Positions 12,831-23,473 of a stretch of DNA of 64,000 bases are shown here, piece by piece. Each line of letters begins with the position of its first letter. The first letter of the stretch is position 1. Source of the DNA: Piper betle (Eukaryota > Streptophyta > Magnoliopsida > Piperales > Piperaceae). The notes under the pieces were generated by a model. That model had not been told where the DNA came from and did no database searches. It was given only the letters and a program-made list of their open reading frames with translations. The DNA lies in contig JAURVB010013619.1 in NCBI GenBank assembly GCA_033002965.1, positions 46,318 through 110,317 on the forward strand. Direction: 5' to 3'. Made by a program: the position numbers and the translations under genes.

Positions 12831-13863
12831 TTGGTAAGTGTAGTAGTTGAGAAGGAGAGTCGAGAGGAACCATTACCATTCTATGGGACCTTTACACCTT
12901 AGAACGCAGGATAGAGATAATGGTCTACGTTAAATCGTTGATGTGCTAGATAACGTAAAGACTAGGCATCCCCGACAGCGGGTTTTGCCTTGTCGATCCA
13001 AAGGAGAAGGTTTTGGGAAATGGGTCTTTGCACGCCCCAGTCAGCTGACTTGCCTCGATCATAAAAATGGTTTATTTTTTCCAAAGTTGGTCATAAAAAT
13101 TTGCTTGTTGGAAATGAGGAACTTGCTCTGCTTGTTTGTTTCTGGTTTTGATGTGGTCAAGGATGGAGGAGGAAGAGGAAAAGTAAGGACCAACGGCGTC
13201 ATTGGAGGGATTTGGGATGATTTCTACGTGAAAATCCCGGCAAGCACGCCGGGGCTCCATGAATCAGATGGCGCGTTCTATGGAGTCATTAATTATCCAA
13301 TGAAGTTGTTAGAAAAATTAAAACTTGACGGCTCTTTCCTTAATTTAACTGAGCCTAATTTTTTTTGGTAAAGATAAAAGTGAATTATCCTCGGTCACCA
13401 ACATTTCAAATTATAAAACATATTTTCCCCTCTTTCTTATGATGTTCTCTAATATCCTATGACTTGTCCGCATGTCAACGAGCCTCACACATTTCATTTG
13501 TTTCTCAAAATAAATAATATCATAGTCACACTCTTATTTTCTCTCCTATTCTTACTAATTAGTACAAAGACATAGATCATTAAAACTACCATGCATTCTC
13601 GATCATTAACATCTTTAACCTCACTGTTGATATATGCCTCGAGTTTACACATTAAGCTTCAAAAATGGTACTAGATATAATTGTTTGTCAATTGTAGTGT
13701 CAACAACTTCATCCATCTCATCAAAAAATTCTTGTTCGGGCTTGTGTTTATGTTTGTGCTCACTATTTATTGGATGATTTTGTATTCTTAATTATTAATC
13801 AAATTTGATTACAAATACTTCTAAATTCGACGATAGTCAAATGTCCACAGTAAGAAGCCCTAA
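12831..13863. other. Intergenic region, unassigned 142-codon open frame
   Basis: An open frame on the plus strand (12943-13371) contains a moderately GC-rich patch around 13150-13260, but no domain, splice pattern or family that I recognise. I do not call it a gene. The remainder up to the PTRHD1-like promoter is AT-rich and non-coding. Confidence 0.4.
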
Positions 13864-13912
13864 TGGGCCAAAATTGAACAAAGAAAAGGCCCAACGAGCG
13901 CAATGTTGGGCT
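13864..13912 (+). promoter_or_regulatory. Cluster of GGCCCA/TGGGCY elements before the PTRHD1-like gene
   Basis: Within 56 bp of the start codon there are TGGGCC (13864-13869), GGCCCA (13888-13893) and TGGGCT (13907-13912). GGCCCA-type 'site II/UP1' motifs are known in promoters of plant translation-related and growth-regulated genes, which suits a peptidyl-tRNA hydrolase. Function is inferred. Confidence 0.45.
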
Positions 13913-13919
13913 TTGAACA

Positions 13920-14533
13920 ATGGCGTCCACATCTTCCACCCTCCTTCTCCGATCCCTCCCCGCCCACCCTCGCCGGCCTCTCCCCTTCCCGACCAGCGGT
14001 GTCCCTCCAGCGGCCGCATCCCGGTTACCCTCCCGCCGCCTTCCTCTCCTCATGAGCACCACACCCGGCCCCGCCGCCGGCGCCAGCGAAGGCGAGAAGT
14101 CGCCGGACGACCCGCTCGTCCAGTACGTGGTTCTCCGCCGCGACTTGATCGACGCGTGGCCGCTGGGCAGCGTCGTCACCCAGGGCTGCCACGCCGCCGT
14201 CGCCGCCGTCTGGGCCCACAAGGACGACCCTCACACCCGAGAGTACTGCGGCGAGGCCAACCTCGACCGGATGCACAAGGTGAGCGTCAAAACTCCCACC
14301 CACTCGTCGTAAAGGAGCGATCTTTATTGTGTTTGAGGCGGGGGGTGCAGGTGACGCTGGAGGTGAAGGGTGCAGATCAGGTGAAGAGTTTGGCGGACAA
14401 GCTGGTGGCGGGTGGGATTGCTCACAAGCTTTGGATAGAGCAGCCGGAGAACATACCGACATGTCTTGCCACAAAGCCGTATCCCAAATCTGTTGTCTCT
14501 GTTTTCTTTCGGAAGTTGAAGCTCTGCAAGTGA
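13920..14533 (+). CDS. PTRHD1-like peptidyl-tRNA hydrolase (PTH2 superfamily), 180 aa, 2 exons
   Basis: Exons are 13920-14279 and 14351-14533; the 71-bp intron has a GTGAGC donor and a GTGCAG acceptor. The first 48 residues are rich in Ser, Arg and Pro with almost no acid, like a plastid or mitochondrial transit peptide. A second Met at position 45 (LLMSTT) could give a cytosolic form. The domain starts LVQYVVLRRDL and continues GSVVTQGCHAAVAAV, the Q-x-x-H helix region of PTH2 proteins. It then has VTLEVKGADQVKSLADKL, IAHKLWIEQPENIPTCLATK and a short C-terminus. PTH2 enzymes free tRNA from stalled peptidyl-tRNA; the PTRHD1 branch is related, but its activity is less certain. Exon 1 is extremely GC-rich while exon 2 is not, a gradient common in monocots. 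The gene looks intact. Confidence 0.88.
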
Positions 14534-16289
14534 TTGAAATTTTGAGGAACCGAACATTGTTAGCTTAAATGATATCCATTGATTGTAGATCTTGCAGTTA
14601 GCTTTCACAAAATCATGCAAAACTGTGGTGTCCAATGGATTGAAGAATTGTTGTACGTTGCATTGAAGTAGAGCGCTTGTTGGTTCTTTGATCTCGAAAT
14701 GGATTGAGCTAATAATCTGTGATTTGTATTTTTTCTTTCTTAATTGTGTTAAGGGTGGATTCCAAAACATTAGATTTATAGAATTTGAATTTTTCTTTTA
14801 TTAAATTTTTTTAGTGATGTTTAGTTCTACGTTCTCTCTTAGGAAATTAGTTTGGTTGGTTAGTTTAATTAATATATGTTTAATTTAGTTTTTTAATCAT
14901 GCCAGTTGATGTGGGATCAGCTTTGCATATGTTGTTTTTATACCATAATAATTTGAATCATGCGCTTTTGCAAGGTACTTTTAGAACCATAAACCGATTG
15001 AAGGTAGAAGTTGGAACAATGTGATCTTAAAATTCTTGACCAACGAGTTAATCAACGAACGACACAGCTCGAACTCTGTAAAAGCATGTTCTACCATGAC
15101 AGTAGACGGGTTGGACCTCAGTGAGGAAGAAACAATATCTTCGAGAAAATTACTCTAGTAAAATATATTTGCACAAACAAACAACACCAATAACAAAACC
15201 TGTCTGCCTGATTACATGCAACAAACAATCACTAAAACTAATCCGAATAAAATTTACCAACACAACATGAAGTACTTTTCAAGAAGAAATTTTAAATAGC
15301 AGCTCGTTAATACATAGAAACCCTTTATGATCCGTACTTCATAGGTGCAAAATCCCCCCACTCTGCATGCATGGAAGAAACCTCATATTTTAGATATTTT
15401 TTAGATACTCCTGTTTTTTTCCGCCACTTCAACTACGCTTTTTAGTATTAATAAACCTTACAAATTAGCCTTGGCCGTTGAGGTGGCATACATACCAGGT
15501 GGTACCTATTATTTTTCTCATCTTATACACGGTTGAAGGGATCAACTTTTAGAGGCATTTGAGGAGAAGAGCACCCACGGCAACTTCTTAGAGGCATTTG
15601 AAGGAGAAGAGCACCAACGGCGTGAAAGGACCCATCTCCAACCTCCAGCTGCCCCGTTAGGAGCCCAAAATGTTGGGATTAATTAAATAAAATCTTCATT
15701 TTAACTGAAGAGGATGAAAATACTAAATAAGATATAGGCACACCACAAACCTAGAAAGAAATACTTTTCAATATAGACAAACCAATTTTACTTGAAATCT
15801 CAATTTTAAAGAAAAAGCCATTGGGCAAATGACTGGATCAAAGTCAATATATTACAACTTTGATACAGAAAAGATTTACATGAGAACAAATTTCCTAATA
15901 CTAATTTATTATATTTTATACAAAATAGATATTAACGACAAAGAAAGAAAATAGAGAATTATAGAATAAGAACTTAGCGAGGTTACGTATTAACGATTGT
16001 GAGTGAATCTCAACAAAACATGCAAGCGAATTTCAACAACACATTCACCTTTTTTCGATTCACATAATTTTCTTTTCTTATCCTGTACCTTATTTTTCAA
16101 AACTAAAAACTCGACTGAAGAAAAACGTGACCTTGATTTTATTCCTTTTAACTAACTAAATTTATAATATCTTGATTTTTATCTAAAATAAGGTTATAAT
16201 TTAAAGAAACGGACAACCCAACAAAAAAATTGATAAAATTCCAGACAACAGGCTGTCCTTCATCTAGTCCGAGGTGGAAGCAGCACCGT
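14534..16289. other. AT-rich intergenic region, no gene seen
   Basis: This holds the 3' flank of the PTRHD1-like gene and stop-dense DNA up to the PIRL relic. No terminal repeats or family matches were seen apart from a short tandem duplication listed separately. Confidence 0.5.
15549..15620 (+). repeat. Tandem duplication, two 32-33 bp units
   Basis: TTAGAGGCATTTGA-GGAGAAGAGCACC-ACGG occurs at 15549-15580 and again at 15588-15620, differing by a one-base insertion and one missing base. It is non-coding. Confidence 0.75.
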
Positions 16290-16774
16290 CGTTCGATGAG
16301 CGACCGTTGAAGGTCTGGTACTAGCCAACTTCCCAACCACGCTGACGTATTCTTCCCCGGCAAGGTCTACGACGTCAGCGACTCGGACTCATTGTTCATC
16401 ATGTTGCTCAAGTAGGCCTTCACCACCTCAGGCCTCTGCCGGGCAACCTCCATGGGTGGGGACACCAGCCAATCGCCCTCCACATGCAGCTTCTCGAGGT
16501 GCTTGAGGTAGCTGATGGAGTTAGGGAGGATGGTGATCTAGTTGTAGCTGACGGAATTGGGGAGGACGGTGATCTCAGATCGAGCTCGGCCAGGGAGAGG
16601 AGGAGGCCGATGGCGTAGGGGAGGGCGGTGAGGTAGTGGAAGTTTTGGCTCATGTTGAGGACTTGCAGGTTGAGGACGTTCTCGAGGTCCTTAGTTAGAG
16701 CTCGGAGGCAGTTGAGGTTGGTCATGTGAGTGATGGCAGGAGGCAGGAAAGCCAACATGTTTGAGTTTACCTAG

Positions 16775-17265
16775 GGTTGCTAAACTAGCGAACGAGCCGA
16801 GCTCGACTTGTGTTCAAACTCGGCTCGAATATTTTTATATTGTTTGAGTTCGAACTTGAGTTAAAACACTTAAATTATTTAATTTTGACGAGTTCGAACC
16901 AGCTCATCATGAGCTCGAAACTGCTTGATTGTAAAGTGAAAAGTAACTCACTTTAAAAAAATGAAGTGACCTCCAGACCTTCAACTTGAATACTTACCAT
17001 CTAAGCTATCTTATTACTTTGTTATTATATTATATATAAATAAATATAACTAGTTATAATTAAACTTATTAGTATATATATATATATATAATATAAAGAC
17101 TATATTATTATATTATTTTATTGAATCAAGTTTAAGTTATAATCGAGTTGAGTTGAGTTAAATATTGCCTTGCTCAAACTCGGGTCGAAGGATTCCAGTT
17201 TGAATAGAGTTTGAGATCGAGCATTTATATGTCGAATTTCGAGTCGAGTCGATGGCATCTCGAGT
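16775..17265. mobile_element. GCTCG-rich repeat inserted in PIRL coding sequence
   Basis: Minus-strand PIRL reading is lost at about 17265 and resumes at about 16765. The DNA between is AT-rich and peppered with GAGCTCGA, GAGTTCGAA and CTCGGCTCG words similar to the 12.3-kb and 17.4-kb repeats. It is not an end-to-end copy of them. The exact borders and a target duplication were not resolved. A TA run lies near 17075-17092. Confidence 0.55.
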
Positions 17266-17394
17266 TTGGTTTGCTTGTTGAAATTGGCATTTAATTCTTC
17301 CCTGTGCCCTGCCAATCGAAAGTTTCCATGGCAATGTTAAATATTGAAACCGTTCAATGATGTTTTTGTGGTGCATTTGCGGCTAGAAAGAAGT

Positions 17395-17901
17395 AGGGAT
17401 GTAAACAAACCAAACCTGTTCGCAAGTATTTGACGTTCGACTTGATTCAACTTGAACTCGTGCTCATTAATTTTGTGCTCGAAAAAATGCTCAACTCAAA
17501 ATGGATAGCTCGTTGAACAACGAACAGAGCTTGAGCTAAAAAGTATTCGGCTCGGCTTGGCTCGAAACTTAAGCTTGATGTGTTCAAACTCAAAAAAATA
17601 CTCAGCTCGACTTGGCTCATCAATACTATTGAGGTCACATTGAACTTATATAGTGTTGAAAAGAAAATTTTGATCCTATGTAAGTTGAGCACGAACAAAG
17701 CACAAATATTCGCTCGGCTCGAAAATATAACGAGCCGAACATGAGCCAAACTCAAATACCAAGAATTTTGGATAAATTGCTCGACCTATAATAAATCAAA
17801 GGCTCGTCAAACACTCAAACAAGCTTAAAGACGCTTGCTAAAAATCACATTGAATTTAAAATTATCTCTACTCTGCTCAGCTCGGCTCATTTGTACCCCT
17901 A
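17395..17901 (+). mobile_element. Non-autonomous DNA-transposon-like repeat in a PIRL intron, about 0.5 kb
   Basis: It begins TAGGGATGTAAAC and ends TTTGTACCCCTA. The end reversed reads TAGGGGTACAAA, so the termini form an imperfect inverted repeat of about 12 bp. The word TAGAAAG flanks it on both sides (near 17384 and 17904), a possible target duplication. Termini of the TAGGG type suggest a hAT MITE. It carries no protein and lies between PIRL pieces two and three, so it probably landed in an intron. A second copy lies at 12310-12830. Confidence 0.6.
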
Positions 17902-18236
17902 GATAGAAAGGATTAAACAAACCTGTGGTAAATTATAGTCATGGGGATGGTGGCCTGCATGTTGCCCGAGATGCTTAGGAACTTGAGTTTCGACAGACAT
18001 CCGACGTAATATGGCAAGCAGGTACGGTGGTTCGAGTGAACGTCAAAACTCCCTAAGTTGAGCATTCTTGATGTCAGAGATTCTGGGATACTCTGCATGT
18101 ATGAGAATTAAGAACAGGCAAAGCAAAGAAAATTCTTGGAAGGCAAGAAGAGCGGGTCATCATGGAGTATAAATTAACATTTTGCGGAAAAACTAGTCAG
18201 TTAATGTCTATCATGATCCATCGTTAATGATATAAC

Positions 18237-19124
18237 CATGGTTGCATGAATCGGAATCGGAATCAGAATCAGTTTTCCAGGGAATCAGAATCAGAATCGG
18301 AATCGGTCTGAATCGGCCAAGAATCGGTTCAGTTGAATCGGTCCAAATTAATTTAATCGGTCATATATAATAATTTGATAATTTATAATATAAATATATT
18401 AAAATTGGGTATTGATGTTATTTTGATATTATTCTGTGTATTATAGTTTCTGATATTTTTAAATATTTTTTAAGATTTTTAAAATTATTTAGAATTAATT
18501 ATTATTTTTGACTCGAGTTAGACTCGAGTCAACTTTTAATTACGAGAATGCCACTCTTTACCCGCCGCCGCCGCCGGCCCGGTCGGCGGCGAGTCTCGCG
18601 GCGATGCGAGATGTCGGCAGCCCGGTCGGACGAACAGTCAGCGGCCCGCAGCCGGCGGCGAGGCGGCCCGGAGCGGCGGCGAGTCGCGGCGATTCGTGCG
18701 TCACAGCCCGATTCGGTCCGGCCACACTTCGGCGGCGACGTTGCGAGGTCGGCGGCGAGGTCGGTAGCCCGGTCGGCGGCGAGCCCGGAGTCGGGGAGCA
18801 CGGCGGAGGGCGGAAACCGGGCGGCGGCGGGCGGACGGGCGGCGGCGGCGTGGGGGAGCGGGTTTGATTTTAGGTTTTTAAAATGCAAATTACTATTTTA
18901 CCCATGCTTAAATAATTTAATAAAAATCATACCTAGGGTATTTTAGTAATTTCATTAAAAAACCGATTCCGATTTAAATCGGCCGATTCCGATTCCGATT
19001 TAAATCGGTCGGAATCGGCCGATTCCGAGCCGATATGGGGCCGACCGAGTCGGCCCCGAAATCGGATCGGCATCGCGCCGATCCGATTTAAATCGGCCGA
19101 TTCCCGCCACTTCGTGCAACAGAG
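18237..19124 (+). mobile_element. hAT-like 0.9-kb element with GAATCGG ends, copy 1
   Basis: The element runs from CATGGTTGCATGAATCGG to TTCGTGCAACAGAG. It is flanked on both sides by GATATAAC (18229-18236 and 19125-19132), an exact 8-bp target duplication as made by hAT transposases. Inside, in order, are GAATCGG hexamer tracts, an AT-rich segment, the palindrome at 18508-18532, a TTACGAGAATGCCA block, a 300-bp GC-rich segment and further AATCGG/GGCCGATT repeats. Open frames of about 120 codons exist on both strands in the GC-rich part, but none resembles a transposase. It sits in PIRL intron 1, 10 bp from the donor side. The partner copy is 27276-28211 in reverse. Confidence 0.8.
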
Positions 19125-19304
19125 GATATAACACCTCAATATTATTGCTAGAAATATCAAGATGGCTAATCAGAGTCGAGTTAACGGACGGACTGGGAAT
19201 CTCAGACATTGACAGGCCACTCAAATTTACACTTTCCATCTTCTCCTCCATCCTTTCCCCCTTTAGGGCTTCCCCATCCCGAGCGACATTTCTTGCATAC
19301 ACAC

Positions 19305-20109
19305 CTGCAACCAATCATACAACAACACTCTGGATCAAACAAGCTAGCCAATACCAAAATGCTAACAACGGGGAGATCATTAAGATAAAGAGGGGATCCC
19401 TTAATTAACCTCCATAATTTGCAGTCTTTATCTATCTCTGTCAATCCGGAAGTGATGCTGTTATACAAGAGAAAGCTATATATATGAAAAGTTTGAGCCA
19501 AGCGGGTAGACATCCAACCGGATAAAAATATAATGTGTGATTCAAGCGGGGTTGGAGGGAAAGAATAAAATGGTGGCCGGAGGTGATGAAAAAGATGTAC
19601 GGTGTGTGTGTGTTCTTCGTTTCTATACGGTCGGAGAGGAAGGATGAATGCCCGCCCTCTAAGGAAGAGGGCGTTGTGCTCAGTTTTGTGATCTGTTTTG
19701 GTGGGGATGAAAATACTCTAAATTAAAAAAATTGTATGTGAAATGGAAATGGAATAAGATAAAACAACAGGAAAAATTTAAAAACTTTTATTATAAATTT
19801 AAATAGTAAGAAAATAAAATAAAAATAAAATATTTTTATCACGTGCATGATATGTGTGCCTTCCAAAAAAACTTTCAATTATATTTTATTTTTCATAAAA
19901 AAATATTATTTTATAAAATGTTTACATGGAGATAATTTGACTGAAATTGAAATCTCTTTTAATTAAAATTTTAAGACATCTAAACACATTGCTAATTGGT
20001 TTATCATAACTATTAACAACACTTACGGAAACTTTGTAACTTCAAAATTTTATATTTCTTTAATATAATTTAAAAACAACCAAAGAGTCCTTAAGAAAAA
20101 AAATTAAAA
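19305..20109. other. Flank of the PIRL relic plus a diverged AT-rich repeat
   Basis: The DNA beyond the first PIRL piece (from 19305) shows no convincing N-terminal PIRL exon. From about 19740 to 19995 there is a diverged third version of the AT-rich sequence duplicated at 20110-21415, with AAAATAAAATATT, TGTGTGCC, TTTCAATT and CATCTAAACACA in the same order. Confidence 0.5.
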
Positions 20110-21415
20110 GTGAAAATTTTTATCGAGGCCTTGGTAAATGCACCGCGTTAAGATGGACTGTTGGTCCCACGTGTTTGAAAGTTTGACTAAACTCAATTTA
20201 GTTTGAGCCCGATTCAAAATACATACAATTTGAAGCTAGATTCAAAGATTGATATTTTATATAAACAAAATAGTTTGGACATATGCATATTAAATTTCTT
20301 TTGAGGGTCTTGTCATGAAAATGATGTAAATGAAAAAAATCAAATAAAATAGAAATACAGTGAAATAAAATGATATGAAAATTTTAAAAAATTTCTTGTA
20401 TGTTTGGATACTAGAAAAAAGATGAAAATAAAATATTACTTACTATGTGTATTTTCACGTGCCTCTTAAAATTTCTTTCAATTTTTTTATTTTTTATAAG
20501 GAAATATTGTTTCATAAATTTTTTACATAAATTTATTTCGACTAAAATTAGAAAATTATTTGCCTAAATTTCAATTCATCCAAACACAAGAAAATTTATG
20601 ATCGTCAAATTTTACATTTCTCATACAATGTTAGGACAATTAAATATACCCTTCTAGAAGAATTCCTTCTAAGAACAAATCCCAAGTAAATAGAAAATTG
20701 TGAATCATACAAGTGGGACACAATAGGACGTTTGATTATGCTTTCTATCATATTAACATATATTGGAGTGAAAAAATTTTATTGAGGCCTTGGTAAATGC
20801 ACCACGTTAAGATGGACTGTTGGTCCTAGGAGTTTGAAAGCTCGATTAAACTCGATTTAGTTTGAGCCCGATTCTAAATACATATAATTTGAAGCTAGAT
20901 TCAAAGATTGATATTTTATATAAACAAAATAGTTTGGACATATGCACATTAAATTTATTTTGAGGGTCTTGTCATGAAAATGGTGTAAACTAAAAAAAAT
21001 CAAATAAAATAGAAATACAATGAAATAAAATGATTTGAAAATTTTAAAAAAAATTCTTACATGTTTGGATACTAGAAAAAAAAGATGAAAATAAAATATT
21101 ACTTTCTATGTGTATTTTCATGTGCCTCCTAAAATTTCTTTCAATTTTTTTAAAATTTTTTCTAAGAAAATATTGTTTCATAATTTTTTTACATAAATTT
21201 ATTTCAACTAAAATTTTAAAAAAAATTAACTAAATTTTAATTCATCCAAACGTCAAATTTTACATTTCTCATACAATTTTAAGATAATTAAATATACCCT
21301 TTTAGAAAAATTCTTTCTAAAAATAAATCCCAAATAAACGGAAAATTGTAAATCATACAAGTGGGATGCAATAGGACGTCTAGTTATGCTTTCAATCATA
21401 TTAACATAGATTGGA
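20110..21415 (+). repeat. Tandem duplication of a 0.65-kb AT-rich unit
   Basis: Units at about 20110-20768 and 20769-21415 match nearly base for base from GAGGCCTTGGTAAATGCACC to the ATCATATTAACATA end, with a few small indels and substitutions. Both are non-coding. A small 26-bp duplication, CATCCAATCTAAAAATGATC, follows at about 21433-21477. Confidence 0.85.
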
Positions 21416-22379
21416 AGATGTGGATTCGAATCATCCAATCTAAAAATGATCGAATCCATCCAATCTAAAAATGATCAAAGGTACTTATTGGCGCTTGCTT
21501 GTCTTCCCTTTCAAGGGATGGCACATGCTTGCATAACAGCGAATAGTGGCCAGTTCTCAAAACTCCCGTCATCTTCATCATTCATCATTTCCCCCTCCAG
21601 ACCACAGATTTTAATCTTCATGACCTTGTTCATAGTCGATTACTAGGTCGAATTTTATTTGATCCTCGTATTTCTGAAAGAGGATGATCAACAACGCCGG
21701 CTATATTGATATTGAAGTAATATAGGTTGCCTTATAACAGTGTGTATACGGTACGTTCCGACCGCTTTTTCAAACTTGAAACCACATTATCAGGACAAGC
21801 TGTTTCCACTTTGTCAATGTCATAATTGTTGAATAGATCAAAAAATCTACAATTATGAACAAACACAGGCGAGGCCTTGTCCCTCCTACAAGAAGTAAAA
21901 ATTCGAGGATAAGGTGACAAGACGAGCACTTTGACTTCACTGGGCAACTACATCATCGGATAAGGCTCTTAACTCTAAGATGAACAGTGGATAGAATTAT
22001 GTACTTCGGCAAACAGATATATATACGCCAACCTGAATACTGGCAATGATAACCTATACATCTTACCACTGCATTATTGAAGACTTTGGATATGTAAAGC
22101 CAATATTTATTGATTGGGATAATGTTCGTATTTTCAAAGAGATTAGGATAAGGCCTATGACTCACCACCTTGCTGGAAATTGCACTACACAGTACCAAGT
22201 ACCGACTTCTATTCATATATTACAATAAGTTGGATGGTCACCTTGACAGCAGACTATATTTAAAGTCCTACTTACATTTACATCATAGCAGGTGATAAAA
22301 CAAAGTGGGGACTGTAAAACTAATGAAGCAGAAAGCAAACAAAAAATTTGCGACATGAAAGCCGAGATGGTTGGTTGAT
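21416..22379. other. 3' flank of the OXS3-like gene, no other gene seen
   Basis: Open frames below 90 codons only. None has a recognised domain or splice structure. The part nearest 22380 is the expected OXS3-like 3' UTR. Confidence 0.5.
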
Positions 22380-23473
22380 CTATGCATTTCTAAGCTCAGA
22401 GAGGGAATAGGAACGTGAAGATCCAAATGTCTCCTTGGAATTTAATTTCATGGGAAGGGTCGGACGCAGTTGATCCCTGCTTTCCCCTTCTTCCTCTTCC
22501 TCGCTGACTTCCCCTTCTTCATCTCCTTCTTCAATTCCTTCTTTTGTTTTTAGTTCTGCAGGTAGTTGAGGCATGGAAGCATTCAGAGAAGCCCTCCTCG
22601 ACCAGCCCGACCTGCACGCCACAAGAATTCGTCTCCTCTTGTTGCAAGGATTCTCCAACTTGGCTAGTTCCTTGACTGATGTTTGCGATGCTACATCCGA
22701 CAAACTGGCAAAAGATTTCGATTTGCCCGAAAAGTAGCTAGACAATCCTCTCCTGCAAGTTGACGAGCAAAAAAAAAAACCACAACAGAAAGAATCAGTT
22801 GTTAGAACGGACAAGCAGAGATGCCTAGTTTCCTTGTAGATCACGGTTACAAGAAACACGAGACGCCATCTCATGCACAATGATGAATGGTGGAGACTAA
22901 GATGTAGCTGAAAACATCAAAAGTAGATAACATCTAGAACCAGCATTTCATCAAACTACATAAAAACAGGGTTTTGATCTCTAATAAATTCTGCATTTCC
23001 ACATCCTCTGATCTGCAGCCAAACGATAGTAATGACTACATCACCGTCAACATGCAGCAATTGACGAAGATTGATAAGCCCAAGTTATAAGGGAAAAAAA
23101 ACAGTTACCCATAAAATCATATGCTCACTTGATAGGCAAACCAACATTTTTCCCTTCTAGCATAACATTTTTTTTAAGAAAAAAAAGAAAAGCATATACT
23201 CACTTCATAGGCAAGGACTCCAAAAGCATATACTCACTTCATAGGCAAGGACTCCTCCAACGCATTCAAGCAAGACAACCCGCTCTCCACCTCCTCCTCC
23301 CCATCATCTCCATCCTCCTCGGAGCTAACCCGGCCAAACCCAATCGACGAGCTCTCCTCCGCCTCCAAACAAGCCGGGGACGTCGAGAACCGAAGCCCAC
23401 TACCCCGCCCACCACCCCGGATCCCCACCGTAGCACCCCTAGCCACCTCCCGGCTCCCCACCACCAAGGGCAT
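22380..23473 (-). CDS. OXIDATIVE STRESS 3 (OXS3)-like protein, 202 aa, 2 exons
   Basis: Exons are 23473-23238 and 22752-22380, joined in phase 2. I chose the ATG at 23473 because residues after it match the family and upstream codons look like leader. The protein contains the SSSIG motif (41-45), an acidic run (51-64) and the hallmark SLPMKRGLSSYFSGKSKSF (75-93), which crosses the intron. A basic NKRRR cluster (116-120) may be a nuclear signal. A Glu-rich stretch follows near 150-170, and the end is SYSLSELRNA. OXS3-family proteins are nuclear or chromatin-associated, stress-induced factors that raise tolerance to heavy metal and oxidative stress; the mechanism is poorly defined. The donor at the end of exon 1 is duplicated 34 bp downstream. 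Using that copy would add an immediate in-frame TGA. Confidence 0.88.
23188..23255 (-). repeat. Perfect 34-bp tandem duplication carrying the OXS3-like splice donor
   Basis: Units 23188-23221 and 23222-23255 are identical. Each holds, on the minus strand, the coding end CCTTGCCTATGAA followed by the donor GTGAGTATATGC. A third, diverged version lies at about 23115-23147 and contains AAGTGAGC. So exon 1 has two identical donors, at 23238/23237 and 23204/23203. Confidence 0.9.

Larger units (their letters stand above)
16290..19304 (-). pseudogene. Pseudogene of a plant intracellular Ras-group-related LRR protein (PIRL), broken by nested repeats
   Basis: Homologous pieces follow the PIRL order on the minus strand. 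19304-19135 gives VNLSGLSMSEIPSPSVNSTL and HLDISSNNIE. 18092-17923 gives [13 protein letters not shown] and [14 protein letters not shown]. 17308-17270 gives the EELNANFNKQTKL block. 16765-16390 gives [36 protein letters not shown] and VSPPMEVA. The first two pieces have GT-AG borders and join in phase. PIRLs are cytoplasmic LRR proteins with roles in pollen and development. Lesions seen are a 1-nt insertion at the start of piece three, a repeat inserted in coding sequence, loss of an LDAR-type LRR segment, a frameshift after AELDL, an in-frame stop within a duplicated ITVLPNS repeat and a premature stop after NESESLTS. No N-terminal exons were found upstream. It is nearest to the PIRL6-type group by memory only. 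Confidence 0.85.

Noticed and set aside
12943..13371. 142-codon open frame
   Set aside because: No family, no conserved splice structure, and only part of it is GC-rich. Could be a gene scrap but not supportable.
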